From Zeus faber (taxonomy: Eukaryota > Chordata > Actinopteri > Zeiformes > Zeidae), in contig OY482866.1 of NCBI GenBank assembly GCA_960531495.1, forward strand, positions 9,189,207 to 9,253,206: 64,000 nt of DNA. The letters are read 5' to 3'. This document shows positions 49,310-64,000 of the stretch, in pieces. The stretch's first letter is position 1; every line of letters starts with the position of its first letter. A model generated the notes under the pieces. It ran no database searches, was not told where the DNA came from, and saw only the letters and a list, made by a program, of their open reading frames with translations. The position numbers were made by a program, and so were the translations under genes.

Positions 49310-49347
49310 GGCCTGGTGCCGGCTGCCTGCGCAGCCGGCACCAGGCC
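49310..49347. repeat. Perfect 17-bp GC-rich hairpin
   Basis: The arm ggcctggtgccggctgc (49310-49326) and its exact reverse complement (49331-49347) are separated by CTGC. A CRE-like half site ACGTCAC lies 40 bp upstream. Confidence 0.9.
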
Positions 49348-50666
49348 GCGATGACAGCCGGCCGGGAAGGACACTTTGCCACTTGACGTCCTGGAAGGCC
49401 GTGGCCGCTGAGCACCACTTGAGATGAACAGCAGTTTACAGGAAGCTCTGACACCGGGGTCTCAATAGCTGCTTCCTTAACGGGATTCTCATTAGCTATG
49501 TTAGCCACACGGGGAAATGGCGTGAGAATATCGTTTTTATTTAAAAAAAAAACAAACATAACAATATTTTGAGATGTTAATGTGTGTGCATACGGATTCG
49601 ACAAGAGGTTGGCATGCAGGAGCAGTGCTCATTAAAAAAAACAAAAGTAGGTAGAATTTCCTGCTCTCTGTAAACCTGCAGGGCAGCTGCCGTAAGCCTC
49701 GTCAAACCGCTGTGAATTCAGCGATTTGTTTTCGAAACGCATTATACATGTTAGAAAGTCACTGCTGAAAACGCATGAAAAGACTCAATGACGTAGTACC
49801 GAATTGTGGAGTTAGACTGTTAAAATGTTTCTCACCATTTTTGCCGTCCGGATTTTTGGGGCGGGCCTAAATCTTGACTCGATGCCATAGGGCGGTCATA
49901 CTTGGTATGGTCCCTCCCCTAACACTATATAAACACCAGCCATCAGTGGTGAAATAAACTGAGCTAACAGCCGGGATTAAACACTCTTTGAGGAATGAAC
50001 GCCTGGAGTGAAAGACGTCTTCAGGGAGACCGTGAATTCCACCGACGCCCGGAACAACGAGCGTGCGTGCGTGTGTGTGCGCGCACGCGCAATGGAACAT
50101 TGTCTTTCTTTCTGCTTGGTAATGTGTCATGAACATGACGACTGTGCAGCTGAGCGCCATACCCAGCTGGTTCTCTGCCGTAATAAGTGAGATGTGAGAG
50201 CCAGGCTTGTTGTCCAACGCACACCCCATACACAGCCTCATTCTCTTCTTGGTCTCTTTTGTCTCTGTGGGATGAGAGCACTGTGGGGTAGGCCACGGGG
50301 CATGGACGAGGACGTTCACTCTGCGTACTTAAATTGAGAATCCCCCTCCTCTGTCCGTACATTTGACTTCTGTTTGGATTGAGTTGAGAGTTTTAGGGAT
50401 TCAGTCAGTCAAAAACCAGACATCTGCTTGAATTTGTCCACATCGCCACGCTTTGTCCGGTGGCCTGGCCTGCTTTGGACGCTTGGCAAATTGAGACCAG
50501 CGCCGTGGCAAAGAAATGGGACGTTGCATTGCTGTGGTCTGAATAGAGGCCGGGTCTCCATTGATGTCTTTTGAGGGGGCGAAAGAATTAAGTGAGAAAT
50601 CATTTGGGAGTGACAAAGTGGGGAGCGGTTCCTCCCACTCTGCCAGATTGATTTATCCATTGCACT

Positions 50667-51368
<702 letters not shown>

Positions 51369-51573
51369 AGGCACGAGTGATCGCTCATGCCCTAATTGAG
51401 AATTCTATCAACTTTCTATCTGACATGCATTCTAAAAATATTTTTTTAGTAACTGAGTTAATTCAGTCAAATACAGAAGTTAGATATTTTAGTTCCTCTT
51501 TATCTTGATGTAAACAAGATAATCATCTGCTTTTCTGAGCTTACAGTATTGTAAGGAACGTTCTTATAAATAA

Positions 51574-51601
51574 CGTGTGTGTGTGTGTGTGTGTGTGTGT
51601 G
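51574..51601. repeat. (GT)n microsatellite, short
   Basis: About 14 GT units. Confidence 0.95.
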
Positions 51602-51733
51602 AAATACTTCCAAACATATTATTTCATTTTTAAACAGATTCGGACATATAAACGAATCAGTATTTTATTTTTAACCCAGCCCTTCATTACATCAAAAATA
51701 CTTGTTTGTGACACTAGCAAGGTTTGTTCTTGT

Positions 51734-52260
51734 CAGGGATGGGCATGGTTAGTTGACAAATCTATTAGTCGACTCGGGCAGTGACATAGACTATTGATTT
51801 TTATTTGTTTGTTTGTTTGTTTGTTTATTTATTTATTATTTTTGTTTTGTTTTTACACATCTTTTCCGCCGAGACTCTTAAGTGCAGCACATTTCCGCCC
51901 GGACTCTGATAAGTGAAGCATTCACACTATAACGGCAGTGACGGACAGAAACTACCTGTAAGTTAACGTAGAACACATGCGATTCAAGTGTAGGATCGAA
52001 TCACATTTGAGTTGTATCTCAGCCTCCAAAGCACAAAGACACCGTCCTGTCCGTCCGTCGAAAAGTCGTTGGCGCACACAAAGCCACCCTTTGTATTTCG
52101 TATTATCAGCCACACAGTGTTTTGTGTATAATTGTAGTCCAAACAAAGAACAGGACACCTGGCCATGTCTGCCGGAGAGGAACAGGTTTTTTCCAACGGG
52201 GAGGGAGGAGCGCCAGAGGGCTCCAGTTACAATGTACAATCGATTTCAGCAAAAATGTGA
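51734..52260 (+). mobile_element. hAT-like 5' end with possible transposase start
   Basis: Starts cagggatgggcatggttagt with tagtcgact, a typical fish hAT terminus. At 52165 an ATG opens MSAGEEQVFSNGEGGAPEGS and ends after about 31 codons, as expected of a first transposase exon or a truncated frame. The 3' end is missing or replaced by the next element. Confidence 0.5.
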
Positions 52261-52341
52261 TTTGTTCACTGGTTTGAATGTCACCTTTTTCAATTTGTAT
52301 ATTGTTTTAATTTATTTGACCATATTTGTTGCTTTTCATTC

Positions 52342-53229
52342 GGGGTGTCGCGATTCTCCAAATCCACGTTTCGATGTTCGATTTAAACGATTTTTTTTTC
52401 ATCACTGCTTTGCCATTGTTAGACTATTGAGTCTTGATTTGTACTTGTTTCTCAATAAGTAACTTTTATTTAAATATTAACATATTTAAACAATACACCT
52501 AAACAGTTAAGAGAAAAACTGGACTTTAGAATAATAAACAATAAGTTACTTATGACACTACTTTCAAGTTACTCACCAAAATAAGCGCAGAAAAACGGAT
52601 GCTATTTTTACCAGAGGGGAACGCTGGTAGTAAAAGGAAAATTACTACCTGCAGCTCCACAGCTCCGATCAGAGCAATCCTTTCTCCAAACACAGTCATT
52701 AAAAACTCTAGATGTATTTAATTTATTCCTTTTCCTGCTGATGCTCTGCTGTGGAGCAGATCGCAGATTGCCCCTGAAACAATCCCGCCCTCATTCTCAA
52801 GGCAAATACCCGCGGCCTGGCACAGTCCGCCAGCCGGTGGTTGGGAACCTCTAGAGCACGAGAGCACATTCCGTCGGTAATGGTCGGGTTTATTTCCCAC
52901 TTTCATCGCCACATCTGTGCAACTACTGGACATTATGGTCAAAGGCGCACACTCCCTTTTTTTGTAATATTGAAATTCTATTCGAATTTCGTTCCTGCAG
53001 CCCTGGTGCCAGTTGGTGTGCGTTGAGGGATGCGGCGCAGCAGACCCTTCCACGGAGCTGACCGCAGCTTGTCCAACCCCGACCCAAATATCATGAAAGT
53101 GGGTTCGGAGCAGGGCTGGCCGCGGTTGACACACCCCAGGGCACACTACATTTGTTTACCGGCCGATCTTGACCGCCCCAACGATGGCGACCATGTCGGA
53201 CAATTTCGAATCCGAATCGTGACGCCCCT
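52342..53229. mobile_element. hAT-like element with nested second hAT end
   Basis: The left end ggggtgtcgcgattctcc and the right end, reverse-complemented aggggcgtcacgattcg, pair as TIRs. Inside, the sequence ending near 52856 reads, in reverse, cagaggttcccaaccacc-like (gaggttcccaaccaccgg), the same terminus family as at 40499. No transposase domain was recognised. Confidence 0.5.
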
Positions 53230-53928
53230 ACTATTCATGCAAATTCAACGCTTTCATAACTGAGACACTCTATTCTGCACTGTCAAATGTTGCAAAAGTG
53301 CAATCACTTGGACGATATGATAATTCATAATAAAATATACCACGCAGGGGAAACTTATTTCTGAATATTTGGAGTTCACTCAATAATCTTGTTGTATTTA
53401 GAGAGGGAGCAAATAATACCGTGAAACCTTGAATTTGCCATTGGACTGTTCCCAATCTCCTTTCCCCGCGTGCTGTTACACGTCCAGGACAGTAGGTTTG
53501 ACTAAGCCTAGCACACGTCATGCTCGCTCTTTTTTACAGCGGCTTGAAAGCTTTTATTGTAAACCCGAACCTTTCACCATCACTGTTCAGGGGCTGCTAA
53601 TACCTTTTTATTTGCTGGACATCCATTAAAGTGAACTTCATAAACAGCTCACCACTGCCTTTTTGTGGCTATAAAGGGGGGAGGGGCCAAGTGTTTGTTG
53701 ATGTTGTTGTTATTGGATTTATCTATTTATTTATTTATTTTTTGGTGAGTAGGCAAGAGAGAACGTGCACTGCGCCATGCACATTTGTTATAGGTCCTTT
53801 TAATGACCCTGGGAATATCTATTTCCTCAGCAAAGAGTAACACTACTCGCTGACTGAGGGTGTAGCTCTGCATTGTTGAGGCTCCGTTGCCATGGCAGCC
53901 ACTGTCGGTCTATCGGGTGCAGCTCAAA

Positions 53929-54051
<123 letters not shown>

Positions 54052-54539
54052 GGCGCAGACACGTATCTTTTTATTTTCATATATAGACTGATTGATATGG
54101 GATAGAGCTGGATAATGGCAGTGTCACATGACCGATAACAGGATAAAACACCCTTACCTTCATGATGGAGGAGGGGATTTAGTGCTCCGCGTTTCTGATT
54201 CATAGGTGCAGGTGATCCTGAATACAGTTATTACAGAGGAGGTGGAAACACGGTGTTGGACTTCTCTATGGACAGTTTGTCATGTCAGGTCCCTGCAATA
54301 TGGATGCCAAACAAGCATTTACACACACATTTACACTACAAGGAACAAAATCCTCTACGCTTCTCAGTGGTGGTGGTGCTGTTTGCCGTCCCCCTTGTGA
54401 ATAGTTGGAATCGTGATTGTCACTCCCTGCCGTGACCTTCATACCGACGCCGCACTGACATTCATACTTATCCGAATCAACACCGAGCTGATTTGTTGGC
54501 GGGCCCAACCAGCGTTTGTCACTTTTGATGTGGTATTTT

Positions 54540-54649
<110 letters not shown>

Positions 54650-55072
54650 CTTTCACAAAAGCCCTAGGAAAATAGAGGAAATACGCAGGCTCTGTGGTGC
54701 ACATTGAAACGTGGCACCTTTGTAGCTGAACACACAAGTTATACCGGGACAGTCAAAGTCTAAAATGTATTCTGGAACAGCTTCAAAGCAAGGGTGTCTT
54801 CACCACTGTTTTGGGAAGTAAGCCCTTGATCTGTTGTGAAATGTGCAAATGGCCGTTATAGATCACCCTGTTTTTATATATATATATTTTGTTTCTTCAC
54901 CCACTTGCCCTGTGGGAAACCACCAAGGCCATTCCAACAGCCTTTGTGCACCATGTCCATTCGGTTGTCTCCATGGCTCTTTGGTCGTCTGTGGCACAGT
55001 ATTAGTGTCCAAAATAAATATCGGTTTCAGAATTGCATAATTCAAGAGAATTGATCAACAATACTGTAAGTC

Positions 55073-55430
55073 TACACTGATCAGCCACAACATTAAGACC
55101 ACTGACAGGTGACGTGAAACATGGATCATCTTCTTCCACTCGCACCTGTCAAGGGGTGGGATATGTGAGGCAGCAAGTGAACAGTCACTTCTTAAAGTTG
55201 ATGTGTTGGAAGCAGGAAAAATGGTCAAGCGTAAGGATCTGAGCCACTTTGACAAGGACCAAGTTGTGATGGCTAGACGACTGGGTCAGAGCATCTCCAA
55301 AACGGCAGGTCTTGTGGGGTGTTCCCGGTATGCAGTGGTTAGTACCTACCAAAGGTGGTCCAAGGAAGGACAACAAGTGAACCGGCGACAGGGTCACAGG
55401 CGCTCATGGGCTCCTTGATGCGCGTGGGGA
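55073..55430 (+). mobile_element. Tc1-like transposon, 5' part with DNA-binding half
   Basis: Begins TACACTGATCAGCCACAACA, the TIR whose counterpart ends the copy at 28604. From ATG at 55221 it reads [20 protein letters not shown], then [20 protein letters not shown] and [16 protein letters not shown]. This is the paired-type helix-turn-helix N-terminus of a Tc1 transposase. The catalytic half and right TIR are lost. About 80 bp overlap in homology with the start of the 27866 copy. Confidence 0.9.
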
Positions 55431-58400
55431 GGGAAGATTAGCCCTAGCCCTGAGTTTGGGGGACTAGGTTTTCTTTGTACTTGTCCAGACTTTAAAGCGC
55501 CTACGCACATCCATGACGACAAACTATTGCCATTGAAATTGCCAGACCAATTTGCTGCTTACAGGGCAGCGTTTGGTGAGAACACATTTAATAGTGTGGT
55601 TTGTTATATAAAAAAAAACAACCCCCAGATGTATAAAAACATTGTTACCCTCGACTGGGACCGACGTAACCATGGGTGCAACGTAACAAATATCTTCTGA
55701 GCAATAAGCCCCGATGCAAAGATTTGATTGTATGCAAAGATTTTCATTGTACATAATAATCATAAAAGAGTGAGACTCATCCAAGAAATTAGCAGAGACA
55801 TAAAAGGAATGCGACATTCTACTTTGTCGGGCTTGCATGTGTCTGGAGTCAGTTAGGCTTGTTGGAAGAAATCCTGTGCACAGTTAAAGCTTAAAAAAAC
55901 TGTAATGCATCATTTACAGTGAAGTATTTAGAGAACGCACACACATCAAACCAAACATACGGAACGGGGCTCGGTAACTGTCGGCCCGTGGGTCGTGTCA
56001 GGCCCCCAACCCAAAATGATTTGGCTTCCCGAAAATAAACGGAATCAAATATGCATGACCTAAGTATGTGTTTGCATACCATCGTGCCAACAAGAGGTGG
56101 GAATCCTCCTCAGAGGGGAAAGATTTGATGGGAATCTGTCAACTTGCGTGGAAAGAATATTATGGCCTGCCTTTGTTGTATCTTTTCATTCATTCAGAAG
56201 ACAATGTTGGACTTAATCCCATCAGGATGTAAGACCGCCGATGGGCGATAAAAGATAATACTGATTTATTTCGTATTACGTAATCATTTTGTGAAATTGT
56301 GAGGTTCCACACTGGCTCGTTTCCATTCGAATCGTGAGGGGAATTTTTTAAACCAATGTGAAGAATGCTGCCATAAATGGAATCAGTTGGTTAACCGGTG
56401 AGTTTCGGTCAGTTGGGTTGAGGCAAACTAGCGCTCTGTCAGAATTGTATATATTTTTTTCAGTGTTCTTCTGCAATAGGGTGACATGTACGGTATTATG
56501 AGCTTTGACTATGAAAGTGGCATGAATCACAATTATTTGTATGGCAATAAATGCTCAGCTAAAATGTGGTTGACGTGGCTCGGTCGCCTCTCAGCCACCG
56601 CATCGGTCCAGTTTTGTTTTGTAATGTGCCGCTTGTTTGTGGAAAGCTGCTGTAATGCAACTTGAACTGGAACGCACTGTAACATGAAACCTCATTGTTT
56701 GGACCGCTCACGGCCAAACCTTATATAAGACGCTTCATACATTTTGCGCCCACTTTTGCGTGGAGTCGTCTGTTTTTCGGGCCGTTTTATGAAAGAATAT
56801 GCAATATTTCTACTGATATTACATTTGGGTTGGGTAACATGCAGGATGCGTATCAAAAATCAATACGTTCATGGTCATTTAGTGTCATTCCACAGATATT
56901 TGATAACCAAGTACCTTAATTAAGCTAAACTATAACAATGTTTTTTTTTTTCAGTAAGGGTAAAAGTGCCATGTAAAGTTTTTCATTTTTTATTTGCAGT
57001 AGGGTATAACCTTTAAATCCATGAAGACGTTGGTAGACCTTTCGCTTTCCCCCCCAATTTTCCTGTTTTTTTTTTTTTCACGTATTTCACCCATTAAATG
57101 TTTCTCGTGGCAAAGCCGAAGACCAGAATTCAACAAAAGACAGTGACGGCTTTTTATTTTATTTTTTTAACTCTCATTTCTGTGGGCTACCTCACATCTG
57201 AAGGCGGTCACAATAGTTTTCTCACACTTTGGGTGAAAGTCAGCGCAAGAGTCTCGAGAGAGTCCCTTTCTGCTGCTTTCATCTCAAACTGCCGTTTTCC
57301 CCCCATTTTGTGCCTCGAAGCTGTTTCTGTGTTAGGCTTTTTTTTTTTTTTTTTTCCTTCAAGAGATGGAGTTTGGCTTTATCAACAAATTAGCAATGTC
57401 ATTTTTATTTTTTTTCATTTTTTTTTATCGTGATTTGTGGTCACAGCGGGGATACAAATGAACTCACAAAAGTCAAGCTTTTTGTTATCGTGCGGAATCT
57501 GAAACAGCTGTGTCTCCTTTTTCAGCGTCTGGAGGCAGCCAGACAACCGCACATCTCTGAGCCGGTCAGCCTGGCTCTCCATAACTCACCGGACTGACGG
57601 AACTAGGAATGAGAAACGCAATTTGCTTGTCTTTAGACGAGGACAGTAAACCTTGTTGCGATGATTGAATTACGGACCCGGCGTGCGTTGCTTCATCAAA
57701 GCAAGTCACCGGGCCACATTTCATGACGCCGCGTGCGCTCCGGCTGCAGATCTCTCCGGATAGGTCCCGGCGCAGTTCCCCTGGCAATGGGCCTTGTTTT
57801 TCGAGATGTCTATCTCTTGTCTACGTGGCGCACTTGTGAGCGTGTCGCGGACAGGAAGTAGGTCAAGCGCTGTCTGGTACAATATGCCTGCCTTAAAGGC
57901 CACTCGGCACTCTCTGTGTGATTTTCTGCTTCAGTCTGTCCCCCCCGCGGCATGCTTTGACGTCCCCATTTTATTTTTTATTTTTGAATTTTTACCAAGA
58001 AAATAAGATTCATGAAAAGATCAAATTTATAGAACATGTTATTCTGCAAAATGTCCTTGCCATAGCAGCTTTTTTTTTTTTTTTGTTTTTGTTTTGTTTT
58101 CTCCCTTCTCTTGCCAAAGCCGACTCACCACTGGGGGAAAAAAAGCGTCATAAGCATATTTTCATTCTTTGACAGCCAATTTCTCTGCGCGGCATTCTTC
58201 CATAGAGGCGCTGAAACATTTATATGAAGTGACAGTGTATTTGCTTGCCTTGTTAGTGCATAAATACAATCATCCAAAGATGTCCAACCCAACCTAAACA
58301 CAGTGTAGTATGATACGATTCATGACACTGAAGGGAACTCTTTTGGGGATGTTTGCTTTTTGTCTCCCTGATGCAGTTCATTGGCCCCAGCAGGATAAAC

Positions 58401-58734
58401 GGTTATGCCTCAGAAATGGTTTTGAACGGAGCTGCATTTTTAAACCAACTAATATCTTGTATCAATATCAATTAAAATGTTTATTATAAATGATAATGCC
58501 CAAGTACTTGTATTATTCAACAATTTCTACATCCTGTCTGTTCATTTTTAGTTAGTTTGTTACACATGTCCCTGGTCTTCTTGGCTTCTTGACACAATCT
58601 TAAAAAAAGAACAGTGGGACATTTCTTCCCTTCAGCATGCTCTCTATAACCGCATCATCTGAAAACTTTACAATCTGATGGTTTTCTATCTCACTCTGGC
58701 AGTCATTAGTGTACAGGATATATACAGGGCTCCA

Positions 58735-59345
58735 GACTAACCTTTTCCACTAGTAGCACTGGTGCTCCCTACTGAACATTTTAGGAGCACCAAACCAAAC
58801 CGTTACTTGTTAATGATAAATGCTTTGATAATAAATATACAATTTACAGAAATAACAATGTGCTGTTTTATTTTAAAGGAAAGTCACAATTTTGGAAAGA
58901 AAAAAAAAAAAAAAAGAAAAGATAATGAGGTATTATTGTTCTTTTTTAAACAGGCACCAAATAATACATGAACAACTGTAAACATAAGGTTTGTGATCAG
59001 TACATTACTGTCATTAACAACCATGACGAGAGCCTCAGCGAACGATGGTTCGATATTCAAATTAAAAAAACAAATAATGTTTTGAATCTGAAAATTAACA
59101 TTTGGGGGGAAAAAAAAAAAAAGGACTGCATCCCGAGGGGGGACGTGTGGAGGGAGCGATCGGGGCGCAATCTGAGCACCTGTCTCACTCACTGTCTCAC
59201 GGTACTAACAATGTGCGCCGCAGCGATGGAACGGTGCGCCACAACAGTGTGTTTTTATTTGAGTTGTCGGTTATTTTATTTTATTTGACGTCTCCTTATG
59301 GAACAAGCAGCGCGCGTAACGGGGACGCTTTCTCCCTGACTCCTA
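58735..59345. mobile_element. DNA-transposon remnant (hAT-like)
   Basis: Starts cagggctccagactaacc, a common fish transposon terminus. The right part (59150-59345) has gagggagcgatcggggcgc, acagtgtgtttttattt and gcgcgtaacggggacgcttt, shared with 26958-27090 and 44245-44670. Two A runs interrupt it. No transposase was read. Confidence 0.5.
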
Positions 59346-60125
59346 CTGATATACGACGACGACTCAATGGTTGCAGTCTGGAGTCCTGTGTATGTAGGGG
59401 AGGGGAGAGGACGCAGCCCACCGGGGAGAGCCAGTTGATGTTAAAGTTAGTCCAGAGGAATGTCCATTCAATCTCACTCTCTGAGATCTGTTGGTGAGGG
59501 AGTCCAAACTCCAGCCAGCAATGTTAGTTATCCAACCACAACATGCACAGCAAGCTTCTCCACCAGCAGGTGTTGTCTCCACCCGTATGGTGTTTATAAG
59601 CTGATGAGAAGTCTGCGAACAACATCCTGGCATGATTCGCACTGATCTCTTAAGTGCTTGTAGATGAAGTTGAGCAGAGTTCTAGTCGCATCCTGGAACC
59701 CCAGTCATCAATCAACCATTTCAATGACTTCATAACTAGTGAGGTCAAGTCTTAGGGTGGCTGTTTGTTACAATGGGAACTATTGTGGATTGTTTCCATA
59801 GTCTGGGGACCCTTTGCTGACAGAATGACATATGAAAAATATGATTAGAAATAGGGCCTATTTGATTAGCACAGCGGGACAGCATACAACTACAAATGTT
59901 ATCAGGGCCAGGGCTTATTCTGGCTTTACAATGTTTAAAGGTATTCACAACAACGCGTACAGGAAAGGAAGAGACAGATTGACTAGAGTTGAGTAGGCTG
60001 TGTTTAAAAACAGCCGTTTCGTTGCTGGAATCCCGCACGTTGAATCTTGAATGAAACATATTAAACTCTGGAGCCAGAGCTCGATCTGTTGAAAAGCCTT
60101 CCGAAGCCACCCTTTTCAAGGTTTT
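59345..60125 (-). mobile_element. LINE reverse-transcriptase fragment (L2/CR1-like)
   Basis: The minus-strand translation gives SPGPDNICSCMLSRCANQIG, then PISNHIFHMSFCQQRVPRLW, then KQSTIVPIV, matching RT domain 2 of fish LINEs (canonically AGPDNI..., WKSSIIVPV). After a break it continues with TLLNFIYKHLRDQC and related pieces. Several frame breaks; both ends lost. Confidence 0.75.
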
Positions 60126-60151
60126 TGCTCACCCAGAAGGTGGTTAATGGC

Positions 60152-60217
60152 AAAAGGTAGTTAAGATCTATCGGAACAGTAAACCTACTGTTTGGATAGA
60201 TCTTAACTACCCTTTAA
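60152..60217. repeat. Near-perfect hairpin (17-bp perfect stem extended to about 25 bp)
   Basis: The arm ggtagttaagatctatc (60156-60172) is exactly complementary to 60195-60211. Inside it a second stem AACAGTA/TACTGTT closes on a small loop. Outside, aaa pairs with ttt across one bulge. It lies just beyond the LINE fragment. Confidence 0.85.
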
Positions 60218-61036
60218 AGGGATAACAATGTCCTCACGATATGATACCCATGAGCTGACCACTACTGAGTGTTTGTTAATGTCCCGAAATGATTGAGTGA
60301 ACTCCCGCCACGCCATGCGGTCCAGACTCTCGGTCTGTAGCTTGTCCTTTGTGAGGCTGGTTCTTGCTTGGTGCTGGACACAGGGATACACAGGCACACT
60401 GTGTATCGTGCATCGTTAACGTTGTCCTGAAAGTTTGCAGCAAACCCAATTCCCCATACCCAAGTCAAAGACGATCCAGCGCAAAATACATTTTAAGAAA
60501 GGTTTTGCGTACGGAATTAAAACTGAAATGTAGTGTTTGATCGTTTTGCGTGTTGTTGTGGGGATCTAACTTGAAGGGAGGTTTTTAGGACCGTGGCGTT
60601 CTCTTGATTTATGCTTGCAGTGGCATTTTTTATTTATTTTTTTACATTCCCCTGTGCACAGCAGGTCTCTGTTGCCTCTCCCCGGTCACCAAGCCTTTCA
60701 CTGGTTTTAACACGTCAGGAGCAGCTTGGTGATCTACAGTGTTTTTGTGGATGTGGGCAAATTCAGGCTCTTTAGTAGCCGCACCATTCCTCTTTCAACA
60801 GATTCTTTACGGTGCGACTTTGTTATTGTTTCACGCACGATGTTTTGAAGCTTTCTGCTGGCATTTATATGTGTAGTCTAGTCCTGTTTTGCCAGTGGGA
60901 CGCATTACTATGGTCACACATTCTTTGTCATAGTGATGGTCACATTTGTGGCTATGGCCCCAGTTTTCCCAGGTTGCAAGTAAGCACACATATGGACACC
61001 TTCTTTGGTTTGAATCGCCAGTGAAGGGTAACTTGA

Positions 61037-64000
<2,964 letters not shown>

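Noticed and set aside
49915-49985. TATA-like ctatataaacacc followed by aataaac, LTR-like
   Set aside because: No paired copy, primer-binding site or coding remains were seen, so there is no support for an LTR or a promoter.

Overview
The window is a piece of a teleost fish chromosome. Four vertebrate protein genes with normal spliceosomal introns can be read exon by exon. The spaces between them are filled with repeats typical of ray-finned fish: Tc1-like, Tigger-like and hAT-like DNA transposons, MITEs, fragments of several LINE lineages, a tRNA-derived SINE, and many (GT)n, (GATA)n and (TA)n arrays. I saw no LTR retrovirus, Polinton, CRISPR array, rRNA or free-standing tRNA gene.

Layout. 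1-8744: AT-rich intergenic DNA with microsatellites and MITEs. 8745-14986 (minus): complete zdhhc21, a DHHC palmitoyltransferase, 7 coding exons, 265 residues. 15.0-18.9 kb: its upstream region, with a large foldback repeat, a GC-rich block, a 64-bp tandem duplication, a minisatellite of about 24 units (18 carry an exact inverted CCAAT box), and a Tigger-type MITE. 19233-20909 (minus): a proposed two-exon small gene of 96 residues, head to head with plaa; a LINE occupies most of its intron. 21162-30929 (plus): complete plaa, 14 exons, 798 residues. 33943-42085 (plus): complete haus6, 16 exons, 766 residues. From about 45.0 kb (plus): dennd4c, with a GC-rich promoter, a likely 5' UTR exon ending at 45369, an intron of about 16 kb, and the first coding exon at 61155-61464. 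The rest of dennd4c lies beyond the window.

The genes do not form an operon-like unit. They are independent housekeeping or cell-biology genes: membrane protein palmitoylation (zdhhc21), ubiquitin/p97-linked degradation (plaa), spindle microtubule branching (haus6) and Rab10 activation (dennd4c). The human counterparts all map to 9p, so the block is a compact fish version of that conserved neighbourhood.

The observations most worth a second look are the CCAAT-box minisatellite, the unrecognised head-to-head small gene, the haus6 exon flanked by a pure poly-C acceptor and a GC donor, several near-perfect hairpins outside known genes, and a MITE inside the plaa 3' UTR. All calls come from reading the sequence and remembered protein families; no search was run.
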